In this document: positions 43,501-48,000 of the stretch, piece by piece
How positions within the stretch are numbered: the stretch's first letter is position 1
Layout: each line of letters begins with the position of its first letter
Source of the DNA: Streptomyces sp. STR69
GTDB lineage: Bacteria > Actinomycetota > Actinomycetes > Streptomycetales > Streptomycetaceae
Reading direction: 5' to 3'
Length of the DNA: 64,000 bases
NCBI RefSeq assembly: GCF_024519455.1
Contig: NZ_JALJRY010000018.1
Coordinates: forward strand, 1 to 64,000
Translations under genes and position numbers: made by a program
The notes under the pieces: model-generated
The model's input: the letters and a program-made list of their open reading frames with translations, nothing else
Told to the model about the DNA's origin: nothing
Databases searched by the model: none

Positions 43501-44330
43501 GTCCGACCGCCCCGCCCGCGCCGTCCACCTCATCGGGCACCACGCCGGGCACCGTCTCCACCGGCCGGCGGGCGCCGTCGCGCACGAAGAGCCCGGAGAG
43601 CGGTGTGCCCGTGCCCGACCAGGCGGCGCGCGACCGGCTGGACGAGCTGGTGCGTCGGCACGGGGCGAGCGAGGAGTATGCGCGGCGGCTGACGGACGGG
43701 CTGTCGGCGGAGGCAGTGAGGCGGCTGGGGCAGCGCTCCGGGGGGCTCGGAGTCGGGGACGACGCCGGGTTCGACCGGCAGGCACTGGAGGTCGGGGGCG
43801 ACCGCTTCGCCGGGGCGCTGGTGGCGGCGCTGGACCAGAGTGTCCCGGACCTGCTGCGGCGGCAGCCCGGGCTCGCCGCGAGTCCCGGGTCCCTTCTCGA
43901 CTGGCTGGACGCGCGGCTGGCGACGGACGGCTCCCCGGACACCGAACGCGTCGGTGGGACTCAACTCCTTTCCGTTCCGGACGAGTTGGTCACAAGAAGC
44001 GAACTGAGGCGGATCGGGGCTCAGTTGACTGCCGGTCAGCAGGTGGAGTTGGTCCTCGGGGGCCGGATCGGGGCCGAGACCATTGCCCTGACGCGTCTGC
44101 AGCGGTTCCGGCTGCTGCTCGCGCGACCCGGATTCGGTGGTGCCGCCTTCGTCGAGGCCCTCGCCGCCACGGTGGCGAGTGAACTGGGCGTCAGGCTCGC
44201 GCTGTTGGACGCGGCCGGGCGGCGGATCGAGTTCGGCCGGGCTGGGGAAACCGTCGTCACCCTTGACGTTGGCCGACTGGTCGCCTTCCCGAAACCTGAT
44301 GTAGGCCTGAGCGGATCATCAGGTCAATGA
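22593..44330 (+). CDS. Giant (7245-residue) polymorphic-toxin-like T7SS effector
   Basis: A single uninterrupted frame of 21.7 kb. Residues 1-330: WXG100/CpnT-like helical domain (DFPEWARKLIFVLIGEWP). 335-960: Pro/Thr-rich linker. 966-1120 and about 2743-2890: OmpA-like domains (TVTGYGNGT). About 1270-1570 and 3150-3400: duplicated domain with YLHG ... LMSCWAD (His1444/Cys1504) and QAHG ... LLSCWAN (His3297/Cys3345), laid out like clan CD cysteine peptidases; I recall similar Streptomyces giants named for a 'lonely Cys' domain. 2130-2328 and 4020-4245: a second duplicated beta domain. 4245-5740: unrecognised. 5750-5900: coiled coil. 5983-6973: three OTU-like domains, only the last with Cys6671 and His6965. 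No signal peptide; export through the T7SS is inferred from the N terminus and neighbours. Toxicity is inferred, not shown. Confidence 0.92.
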   Translation: MLDFPEWARKLIFVLIGEWPLQANEDMAYDSTTAWSDHARRVRNLRALIVKSIDEAGAALPPGVGDSYVRAMSTLTGAGGRDYLNEFADGLEKIGQGQVKNSRDIMESKWSIIAELIHLMLELALIAALSFFTGGASAGEAALARARSRLAILLALDRLLQRTHLMPSISEAIQEAFETFAVRLAMLTINKGDHRPDGFNWTDIGKSALFGLVVGGLAQGLDKVFHNFKNLFKNFDDNKFNKNLFHVTGDFTTEAVAEGAGETLVNGVLDGKWSWSWNTFVGAGLSGISELAGHHVFEGAGSWLGSNYFKNANLRLDLQNTNTFNQPGGPGSAKFTPTPTPVVPPPYTPPVPITPVESTFSAGDPLTAGYRTPPPEYEPGVPHIPTATNEFTTPDYSTPDFTEPSLTPPPTPTVPTVVTPVPMPSRTSNVTPTSTPTPSPVTEVTPEPTPIVTSSTAPPRSAPVQDNRTPEVTPDPTPIVASGTAPPRSTPVQDNRTPEVTPDPTPVVGPDTTRVSAPTPSRTSDVTPTPEPVLTPGQAPGSTVMPTPSPSRTSNPTSSSGPAEGEAPVPPPVLSPGSGPAVTPTPSRMSNVTPTPSPVTEVTPEPTPVVTSSAAPPRSVPVQDDRTPEVTPTPKPTPTVSPVPGTTVTPGPVRTSAVAPPPASAEGRTPAPAPGNPATPAPGTGSAPARPSTPVTASRDAYGSDSGDDDTASYSGTDSDAASVNSDTTYGSEDLPVSPITPVTSSESYDFPVPDTTTTTPYPSSPPSPGADPRAAHVRQQPPTTERPVQDTEKEPSRPHTDVRPSTQADAVAAVLAGGTPPITPAAQSVNRPGSPVPSVTSSSVPAVAVPASRPRSASESAPDQPYGPGRPDVVAPPSAVATSSRAAADASHDSPSGTSGPRDSRPDAAPDDIAAAPDPAVHSVVTTSASTPQAGVTGGPASVSGADATPEPRPVAASLPPPLSRVSFTDGSLDIDPHQLRDIKALARQVAEVGVRDQRAGLPHTPRITITGYGNGSWLKLGTGDWTAERRGRRRADTVATVFRDELWIALDELQRNEPYGTPRVDSHHFSIVVRSRGRALDANDLSGGTDARVLRRRATIEIDLSLRSSAVERLNALRLADPDPGVRAGLFAPAPLARRILGLDAAQQVTDAHRRELYALVDEAVAAGRATSLAALEAHRLKQQGVLSDATRITARDGRALGRSLTRTPVVNLDTAWDGSGQALWQKNAGDPRPYFVVAQGDHESVEVFGPNGAVRRVPVDTFAELLAVDPDLAGLGADVPVVLVIPGAGARELVLPRTVAARTGRTVWSHAGAAKLRFNGPMLSHRISTLGLPGELTGSWIASGPGDLGPVDPDPAAPEIRTISGDRIPDSQIMSHTLAADGLPHGRAVFTKGDLLTREKWFGALPKMTWNVPMDPVTQDPHGVPEEVPWIGRKAYYFYLHGLPGRFEVVREGGTQKPAGGGQVVREIREKALGDQVGGYLRRRPSMRQLAPDGVVVLMSCWADAPAEGLPAVNAAGPAPFVSDPLETVSEAQRVSNQVGRTVFAVDRTHYTLRTGTLRRQGVDSTADGRPSRWRELRPEPAGTALDDLARTAGLHTGTGPASDGNRRTTLRLVRALRTTFGASVEDDKDDPAGGYQRLLGGIGALESMRLGDQNLRGTGEFTLDLLDRATRAHLKQQQVVGTRPAPPAEADVKATLEAASAKLAAEPGAALPAFVALPSVDRARDLLAQGDPDQRAREVLGLGRTDPVTPVHRQRLLWATVKAVEGVENHPDADALTTKVLHLRDGEDPKEAARQTELLWTAAAAAAVGRDTHHRTALAAYHLERHGALDRATELGGAGKTVTGRNWTGKPITDPLLTNKYFVSEDGTVAKGTFFAVPWRTTATSEDAYFLVTKEDPLAGGDIMMPWPTGPDRPVPPDEIAELLVHDRSLARHEATWPVVLVGSGGPTSPSASADGLAKALADRSATARNVLRTPGPLNLVYDAGKKQNVFVLTGDPANSSLTKDWLRTEPRKLPTPVAQVPPTAPVAPVAPVNPVTPVTPVVPVTTTASDPALPTPMSTTPAPVVVTSSADVSPPTDPGPPAPSTTVGQGLDERRPPRIDPDPRPAPVSGLGSLLRNLPRKVLRRPGDRVLRGVDQVVRELDSRLQQQAGVRPATPELLNDVQRRLGQQPSGVLGDGGQTFAYTTADGTPLTLTVTARPDTFTVVGHANFTKTDGLARDGRSHGGTAVNSTAQTVAPAIPPGPVKQPARTWKRLRARFSGILNTASGARPRPDHVWYEFTVTDPTGRPVDGTGNVLPEGDTSRLPVAFGFGVRDGLLVRLPDSPVQEAPEQEVPAPQAPVEAPVPEPFVLEEPVPELSDHQQPNPETALFEQPPAETPVPEPETDRSPDATDVADAETVPEHTPELPATTDQLPVPSTAAVPGPRRVLAPAPERLAAYAGALTAEDEETPGSREAMWAKRSPVLAAEGSDVPSRFVEIEDVTVGYTPAEENPEANAPVAGGKFIDVFGLGDDGSTLAVMAEIYRAPGEEFTAADAFIHQWATAHGLLSGEKLSAKALSKAMARSLDQQLSVADVPDRLPDRIYQQNISGSEAKKALGEILGDNTSTRQFTEGDETYRKILGTVNGKANNNIVKTFNDLKGYAGDDVQVITGGSLFRDANGNYQLRFDIARAADASPGDTEAVPTASTTAPDPMDSAPGAAMPALSTASDDDVGSIVSLGPDDPGPHRSPAVQPPSPRSRVPFGKRHKEIGPRERQEIADLAEQIVVAGLRDLKAGLRAPRVTVTGYGNGTRFSIRGRTGRRSARATGQLRAEAVADLLREEIRGQLLNKDNMVNLVHALRGREATVEDFPLTVVSGGREAEGATRRADRRLAVIGVDQSPLSAAVARLEQLSPGDFGPGTGFDPDAMILTVLRRPYQGGPDSRSSSPAPSSGAVSRVSSGAVSGASSPVDPGSRAPSIAGSDASDASDGSVPVPVSFDVEDMSADQRALYELVAEAMAAGRATSTAALAAFHLSKELLSDATRITAPDGTPAGRNWTGQPVSSLDTSSYAEVPRPAPNAPTTQPAPLPGPWAKTPGAPAPYTYATAEGGHLWLGAALPDGRHWNLSADIIAELMDMDRDLASRGRDTHVLLVSPKAGDMELELPRRVSARVGRTLWAHTGSVTLGLEQGTGLHSVVVIDRRAVNLPLGQWIRTEPEDLGPTDDGFEGPGMIEALDGSGLRDDQVKSVTLTIDSRPVGRSAMDDVDQLHRKHTFETLGTFTEWTSGDPVTGEPSGPRRPVPWKGRKAYFFQAHGLPRRNAMPRLNRPNPVHVHSRATGGYLARRRSLRRLPKDTVIVLLSCWANTAIGDFGNAWLGPSADSPFVADPLSNPSGAQDIANETRRTVFAPNRVHIHYLVGGLHGIVSSPSGAPTIWDEVRPEPTSAELDALAEQAGLGWIASDFSPEEARATTLRLVRALRQTFGVSVEDDKDDPAGEYQQLLGGIGALEAMRRKDGNLRHHGEFTLDLLDRVTRAHLKQQHVAGTRAAPLAEADVRATLEAAAAKLAAEPRSALPAFVALPSVDRARELIARSDPKLPARREAARATDLDPQSLLWATVKAVESVDNHPDADALTTKVLHLRDGDDPTEDVRRAELFWTTVAAAGVGRDTYNPTALAAYDVELHAMGPHGALGSDSKILTTNGRPAGRNWRRQPVQGRLGTETYAVESAGSRRTLHRLPWRSLRAGAERAEGYFLAMDPDSGSSGIDMPWQDGGTRPVPHEEIAELLSHDTELQYSQTREMHIVPVGIDRGADRLAAAIADRRATGRTVPVAQHSFKIDDYPSASHAELVMTVPPGSGRADDWDSVSPAGVSPQATPSSRTPSPQPGPAPVTPVATSSPGVSSAPTSAPPAPTDAARRGDTNPPTPTVRARRAVLPVPPHRRGGTPLTPVPEDAPTPVAPVTPDPVGSPTPRPAWIGEDLGDRRPPRLDRDLPPARVLGGEVRFSDRTRLPVYMGRVGSVLKGLSAQVLGRSFAFGHSDRALRGTDLVVDELGSRLDGLAGVRPAAAKGGTSRESALLADVRRRLVQSPQGFFGDGQEFVYTTANGRTRVLRATARPYAQWERFAFGYANPVKADSMQRTNVLTGRTAVNTTATALAPTVPLGPVKVAFNGWGRVFARGFWNKRVQYGMQNQTMSQTETRSTDGSHAHLDDVWYEFTFADRAGRPVDASGRAIPEGETWRQPVGFGFAIRDGLVVRLPDSVTTEQPAKNRDGLPAEMRLSRRSNYRSVNTEAYGPVAHIRDWVIRQAGVGQDSVAGSQLGDFFSTDSFHRMGRVLNAGQVTTPPLLRDKAKTPLGVFSVRVESGQAVLIDGTTAAELRDIMQSTVRNERITGKGAGIDIGGSAGPAFHLLGLDKGAFDLRILAGLNVRYGSSRARTSTTGGTGAIKSASQAKGSSTGLYLVQKTVTVTAPPDTKAPLPDPAGDGQGPRLIRKNPPRKWSAPPRTETFQTWAVERLTRAEARRLAGLDTDAPRGPEPTPPPYLTEDRPPTLGMSHVEEFTFADGSVTRTIDGQERTFLEHFGDRMLEAVAEVYPDLVAPLAELNPDNPRWRGADHFQMVQNNTLEVLSTLAHHSMAGNLETMLTTGLRIGLVDSRRATRAHRYVWLDADLTGRRYETTEKDERLRFSAPGSENLSGTYSGTRGLHGGVEALVAVRDSVGDNAGVPMHAGSASLGGRWGRRRESESGYGPSATHEAMSIGAKGSHLYSYRIDLTAKRGGFWRFRSLLRGVLFLNLLGTQPFVFDETETQLIGPETGPGSGPRTAGQSMPAGRVLLSIPVEHTPTRTPAKARNPLHGVPLATTRRVASDLALATDDLLHRARRRGPADYQKHPHLTLTVVADPSLARAAEEVLEESSLGSWMMSQEGAPAHDSALRLFQSPYLTANFDQSSTPTGWRASGLWAKAPYLDRSSVLAHRTRLRPGTLTALTGAVPVETETTIGGVTQAAGRDTRTSSLFFGGQLVYLHSHAAGPGVTGNYGLVASPYRLDRSRVALVSRSAVAEINRKDMGRQVLVNGDVDHEIAVASSVIGERATGWRRIPRRLAGVAGRRVLVGDGWVGHVPEKSAYRLGLLTDRWGDVPLYTARSWSPQPWLLDNPFGSWPVNSLNTSAVLADFDRKVHSLGLSKRDQDTINRLVSERVVRAIGKEMVGAGSSVPARIGRWGSESVNLWVGRRRVRARAELIPERVPRGTDAGAGTGFGGLGHSVELEEHRQAAETVQEGHSRRSGASVGTVVSEGVHTSNDTVRAAGPTYAEVGSTQQVAAQNRSEGSVRIGTATTTQAHGEYTTRYRLRLTLEITDGPDPDEAAARPAPRGGRLGRWWQQWTGRKKRMITSEGEAGELIEHYPLSLMRPDPIGTATGPDPLAPPELDAPGEPRTVPVPRSMGAGGWHDVPHPGDGTTKPFQLPEDGFKVRRVVGLGNLQAANNLAVAAAYDTSFPRTGGLDGDLLAWAKDTSLTRPGTGPAQNLEDSSSNGALTAFYDRTLAAGGYEVPGLTDRGFYGGSDADLRMYSKPDFGRAQLLTVADGVKHEAPKRDVQGGGMSVARVGATESALGGGPVTSSQDTGASQMGATGPGDYSVESDALAVSGDRLASVNVKPNPTRSFLFAIPTTWLSVAAVHHHVKDSLPGRAARTVFGNPGRGPQALETETTVLAWVREDVALRLGLIDATGFPPKVAKAWDAVTAADKGWTAADKKYWDLRRGGETERQAELAAAEGTLREIRQTLAGLTAADLDALPTELTAAQAALADLDREAGADAEPAHDGWAELARRQRQAAAGRLTVVSRRSAALSALPAAQASMDTAQTRLNGLGGELAALRKTAEDLAEEYARVREATDRLTRWHQLAATEKGRRQLGDTPEPDEVTFTPPKTDGGKPAIQKTATSQKPAEQKGEEQKPAEQKNAGSGTSGGELTASADERPAYARPPWQSPPGAGPGPGERRFDAATDHRTLTATDPDGRSRVYDLRQPSGDGNGFYAAVLAAGGGTRDPAALAGLVARSSLMPADAPLDPQAVFHTRELDFRLGPGFRSDARLHDNIVASGGRLPDSALARLTPHQRASLVRLHVQRARRWDDTTAELAASLTARTLGVDLTVVDEDGSYRHFSGVGPDTTGPLDQVIVYRRGDTYLAARPRPVTPLPTPGSDAAPAGRRVDAGNRSFTVSPVADDGNRLFNAVLGSVAAQRPGSPAASMDVRRLREHTAAWYGRSDAAATSRARHADRDHLEPLVQDLFPDLSTLLDLLDRTDTPPKLTAVQSGRINEELSDARRRTELLALSTEDEDRGLLAGLPTGVVRALLPGVRYRPGPDPTVRHRRQRLAEEAQAETLRAEVVAALSAPRGDTKADELWQRIRATLPSGVRDGVPRDRAALFTTGHGGLVDHAIRSVPTEHMSFHDEVPPLVAGSLGVLLVLVEPDGTGGFTTRHLAPDATGPAVYVHHDGHGRYETLVPAGPAPAGDTDRRPHRGSAEPETAADGEGGVPAPDQETRDWFADLAGRHGASGADVRRLTAGLSAGTLARLRAVSGADAPLTEPDPEDGHHQVLPPEPPAAAGDAPADPPPPPPLSSPPMTVRGYGRAADPTLSLVHDDAYYQVPLSKSPAPADEAPQAPAPTRPGREVRVNGLSFTVGSVRGDGNCLPQAVLDSLAGQHPDAPGPHTSVEQVRVHAANWYLNSDDGAAVRAQHDTLDPVDMLVDDLFPDVKSLLTLLGRTRGPDLTAEQRSRIEDRLTRPPYRAELMKSAAGEDDRRLLADFPVAAAEELLPDLRPVTGGVDRGEETRLAERARTETLRREVVDRLHAPDGDRDAEALWRRVLAALPPDVRAHGFVRDRGVFTRARLSDLVALSLDVGTALGGDSLRRRPYLAGLAGQDLRSASTWQTPFYDEVPMVFARSLGLDLVLVQPAGDGTFATYRFDPEAAGRTVHVLYNGHSHYEALRPTAPPAPSTSSGTTPGTVSTGRRAPSRTKSPESGVPVPDQAARDRLDELVRRHGASEEYARRLTDGLSAEAVRRLGQRSGGLGVGDDAGFDRQALEVGGDRFAGALVAALDQSVPDLLRRQPGLAASPGSLLDWLDARLATDGSPDTERVGGTQLLSVPDELVTRSELRRIGAQLTAGQQVELVLGGRIGAETIALTRLQRFRLLLARPGFGGAAFVEALAATVASELGVRLALLDAAGRRIEFGRAGETVVTLDVGRLVAFPKPDVGLSGSSGQ
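23919..24114 (+). repeat. 84-bp tandem repeat in the Pro/Thr linker of the giant gene
   Basis: GAGGTGAC begins units at 23919, 24003 and 24087, exactly 84 bases apart, each encoding 28 residues of the type EVTPDPTP...APPRSTPVQDNR. A further diverged unit appears near 24390-24490. It is a flexible exported-type linker that has grown by slippage or unequal exchange. Confidence 0.85.
25489..29577 (+). repeat. Duplicated module of the giant gene, copy 1
   Basis: The order is OmpA-like domain, helical segment (ELYALVDEAVAAGRATS), clan-CD-like His/Cys domain, helical segment with VEDDKDDPAG and LLDR.TRAHLKQQ, a second enzyme-like region, Pro/Val linker, and a beta domain ending FGFGVRDGLLVRLPDS. 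The same order recurs from 30820. Stretches around 27471-27640 are nearly identical in bases to 32997-33166, an offset of 5526. Confidence 0.85.
30820..35330 (+). repeat. Duplicated module of the giant gene, copy 2
   Basis: The domain order matches 25489-29577, with the same landmarks (ELYELVAEAMAAGRATS as in copy 1, SCWAN, VEDDKDDPAGEY, NHPDADALTTKVLHLRDG, FGFAIRDGLVVRLPDS). Copy 2 is longer near its end because the last beta domain carries an insertion. About 1.2 kb of unique sequence (29580-30800) separates the two copies. Confidence 0.85.
40540..43510 (+). repeat. Three OTU-like peptidase domains in tandem within the giant gene
   Basis: The catalytic-loop motif occurs three times: GDGNGFYAAV (Gly6013), DDGNRLFNAV (Arg6208) and GDGNCLPQAV (Cys6671). 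The His region occurs as GDTYLAARP, GHGRYETL and GHSHYEAL. Copies two and three also share a helical insert beginning VR.HAA.WY and running to DEVP...SLG. OTU peptidases use Cys in GDGNC and His in a HY motif, so only copy three has a complete pair. Confidence 0.8.
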
Positions 44331-44378
44331 ATCTGTGAATTAATGCTCTTGAGCCCGTAGGGGCCGGATGGGGTTCGC

Positions 44379-44999
44379 GTGTTTCTGGAGAGTGCGTCAC
44401 CGGTGGGCGAGCGGAGCGAGGAGCTCACCCCCTCCATTCCCGTGCCGCCGGACGACATCATCGAGGCCGCACGGCTCGCGCCCGACCACTGGCTCAGCAT
44501 GATCGATCCCGCGTGGCCGGGTGACGGCCCGCCGCCGGACTGGGCGGTGATCGGCCGGTGGCGTTCCGGCCCGACGGGTGAGATCGAGGAGTGGGAGGAC
44601 AACGCGGCGTACCGGCCCTCCCCGGAGAGCCTGGGCTGGCCCGAGCCCGCCGACGACGTCGACGCCGCCGTCCAGCTCGCCGCCACCGGCTACGGCCCGA
44701 CGCGGGACGTGCCGCGCGCGCTGGCCGACTCCGTCGAACTGGCCGTGTTCCTGGCCCCCTCCGGCACGGCACTGTGCGCCCGCGCGCCGGACGGCACCGC
44801 CGTCGTCCCTGTGTTCACCGCGGCGCGCTACCTCCACCTGGCCGGGAACCTCGCCTTCGAAGTGCTTCCCGGCACCGAACTCGTCGACCGGATCCCGGAC
44901 GGGCACCACATCTACCTCAACCCCTCGGCGCCGGTTGCCCTGATCGTGGAGACCGAGGCCCTGGCCGAGGCTGTCACGGCCCGCGCCGCCCGGGCTTAG
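44379..44999 (+). CDS. SseB-like T7SS-associated protein
   Basis: The product has 206 residues from the GTG at 44379 (a GTG at 44403 is possible). The first half carries PDDIIEAARLAPDHW, DWAVIGRWRS and ESLGWPEPADDVDAAVQLAATGYG, a block I associate with Streptomyces proteins annotated as 'type VII secretion system-associated'. The second half resembles SseB: a hydrophobic strand (VELAVFLAPSG), VVPVFTAARYLHLAG and a C-terminal IYLNPSAPVALIVE. It lies 50 bases after the giant gene. A chaperone or immunity role for the giant protein is plausible from position only. No signal peptide or membrane segment. Confidence 0.78.
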   Translation: MFLESASPVGERSEELTPSIPVPPDDIIEAARLAPDHWLSMIDPAWPGDGPPPDWAVIGRWRSGPTGEIEEWEDNAAYRPSPESLGWPEPADDVDAAVQLAATGYGPTRDVPRALADSVELAVFLAPSGTALCARAPDGTAVVPVFTAARYLHLAGNLAFEVLPGTELVDRIPDGHHIYLNPSAPVALIVETEALAEAVTARAARA

Positions 45000-45096
45000 C
45001 AACAGGAAAGCAGCCGATGTTCCGTCAGCAACCAGACGGCCGCCGAGGGGCCGAGCAACGTACGGCCCCGGCCGACGGCACCCGCCGGGCGCAGCA

Positions 45097-48000
45097 GTGG
45101 AGCCACAGGTGACGCGCTGGACCAGCGGCAGGTCCCGGCGGCGCGGCGGGGTCCGGGCCGAGGCCGTACCACCGCCGGAGGCCGGCGCGGCCGAGGGATT
45201 CGTACTCGTCGAGGACCACGACGGCCTGTTGCTGCTCCGTTCGCCCTTGGACGACACGCTGGGCCCGGCCGAAGTGGCCGAGCTCTCCCGCGCGTTACGC
45301 CCGGACGAGGGCACCGTGACGCTGATCGCCGGTGCGCGGGGCGCGGCAGCCACCGGCTTCTGGCCGCGGCTGAGCGAGTTGCTCGACTCCTTCCGCGACG
45401 CCGGCACCGGATCCCTCCGGCTGGTGCTGGCGGAGGCCGGGACCGACCGCCCCGACCGTCCCGCCGTGGCGCGCCGGATCGCCGACGACTGGGGCCTGGA
45501 GGTGGAGGCCCCGGACGGGTCCGCACTGGTCGTGCCGGGCGGTTCCCTGTACGTTCCCGTGGGTCCGCGGGGCGGCGGCTGGTGGCGGTTCTCGCCGGGG
45601 GAGAAGCCGGTGCCCCTGGGGCCGCGCAGCCCCACGCCGTCATGGCAGGCCGCGCTGGGCCGGGTGCCGTCGGGCACCGACAGCGGCTGTGTGGTCGAAC
45701 AGATCCCGGCAGGCCTGCTGATACGGCCCGCCGAGGCCGCCACGCCCCAGCCGGGCGATCTGTACCACGCGATACCGGTCGACCCCCGGCGCCCGGCCGT
45801 GGTGGTGGGGGTGCCCTACGGCGAGGACGTCTCCGCGGCGGAGGTCGCCGAACTGCTCGCCGCCCTGCCGGAGTCGGCCGCGTCCGGCGTACGCCTCGTG
45901 CCCGGCGGGCTGCGCGACCTGCTGCCGCTGGGCCAGTCGGTCGCCTGGATGCTGGGCTCCGAGGTGGAGGTCACGACCGGGCTGCCGCTGTTCGCCGCCG
46001 ACGGCCCGCTGGACACGTACGCAGCACGGTCCGTCCTGGTCGGGCCCGACGGTACGCCGAGGTGGCTGCCGTTCGTGGACGCCGTCGTGTGCCTGCCGTC
46101 CCAGGACCCCGAGAACACCCCGGCACCCCGGTTGCTGCGCTGGTCCTCTCCGCTGCCGGGCCCAGGCCGCCCCGAGGCCGGTGTCGTGCACCTCTCCGAC
46201 CAGTGGCAGGTCACGGTGACCCGGGCGGGCCTGTGGGTGGGTCCGCGCGCCGCAGGCCCGCCGCCGCCCGCGCGCACGGTCACCACCGAGGGTCCCGTCA
46301 TCGAGCTGGGCGTACCCGGCGAGCGGCTCGACCGCTCCCTCTGGCCGGTTCTCTCCCGCCTCCTGGGCGGGCTCTCGGCCGACCTGCGTGGCCGTGCCAC
46401 TCTCCACGTCCACGGCACCGCCTTGGACGGCGGTCAGGAACTTCGCCGCCTGGCCGCCCACCACGGACTCCGCGTCATCCGCTACGGCCCATCGCCCGCC
46501 ATACCGGGACGGGGCGCCGGACGCCGCGCCGAAAACGCCGCTGGTCCCCGTCCGGATGCCGGCCCGGATACAGCGTCCGCCCAGGGCCCCTCTGCCGGCA
46601 CACCCAAGGCCACCGGGCCGGCTCCCACACCTGCGGTGACGCCAACTCCCGCCCCTGCCCCGGTCCGCGCGACGCGTACGGCTGCCCCACCGACGGCGGC
46701 TCATGGTCCGGGGCCAGGGTCGGCTCCTGACCCGAGGCCAGGGTCGAGTACTCCGGTTTCCGGTTCGGACTCGGGCTCCGGTTCCGGTTCCGGGCGCCGT
46801 CCGGCCGTCAGGACTCCGGTCGGCTCCGGTTCTGCGAGGGGTTCGGGTTCCTCCGGGTTCGGTCTCGGGTCCGGAGGAGGTTCGATCGGCCGGGCTCGCG
46901 AGGCTCTCGCGATTGCGGCGGGTCTGGATACGGACACGGGCTCCGAACCGATCCCAGGCGTTCCGCCCCGGTCGGCCACCCCGCCCGAGGGTTCCGGAAC
47001 CCGCCCCGGTCCGGATGCCGGCTCTGCCGCGGGCTCCGCCTCTGATCCGGTCGGCGCAACAGGTACGGACGATGAGTCCCATGCGTGGGACGAAAGCGGT
47101 CCCGGTCCTGGCCCTGGCCTCGGGGCGCGTCCGGCAGTCGTGTCCACGATCTCCGTGTCCGGACGCGGCCCGGTACCAGGACCTCGACCGGACACGGAGA
47201 CCGTGCTCGCCGGTTCGGAGGGCACCGCCCCCGCGCCGCCCGCCGTATCGGACGATGCCGAGCCGACGACAGTCCCGGCGTCCGATGTCCCGACGGTCGG
47301 TGCCGCCAACGGCTCCCGACCAGGCGGGCACGACGTGGCTCCGGGCTCGACGCGCAGCCCCGGCTCCCCGACCACGGCGCCGGGCTCCGCGGCGGGAAGC
47401 CAGGCGCCTGCTGCCGGGGCGGAACCCGCTCAGACGCACGGTGCCGGGTCCACGCCGGTGCCGGGTCCGGCGACCGTCACAGCATCAGGACCGCCGCCCG
47501 TGTCGGTCACCGCGTCCGGCTCGGCCCCCGGCATTGCCCCAACGTCTGGTGGTGTTCCGGCCCCGGGGCCGGAGAACGGAAGGCTCGCCGACCCCGGGAG
47601 CGGTGGCACCCACGAGCTGTCATCCGCGCCGCACTCGCGGCGAACACCGGCCGGAACGCCACCCTCGACCAGCCGCCCTCTGCCCGCCACACATCTGCTG
47701 TCCCCTGTTCCGATCACGCCGGGCCACCGCAGTACCGATACCGAACGCGCTGCCTTCAGAGCGCTCGCCGACACCGTGTGGGAACGGCACAGCGCGGCCG
47801 TCGCCAGGGCCCTGGCCCGTATGCCCGCGCTGCGCGGCCAGGAACAGGAGGCCGCGCGGGCCGACCTGATCGCGCTGCGGCTGTATCTGCTGACGCCGGA
47901 GGGGCCGTTGAGCCACGGCGAACTGACCCGGGCCCTGCGCGCCGGCGAGGACCGGCTGCTGCCCTACGCGGCGTGCCTGGCCTCGGGGTTGAACAGGCTG

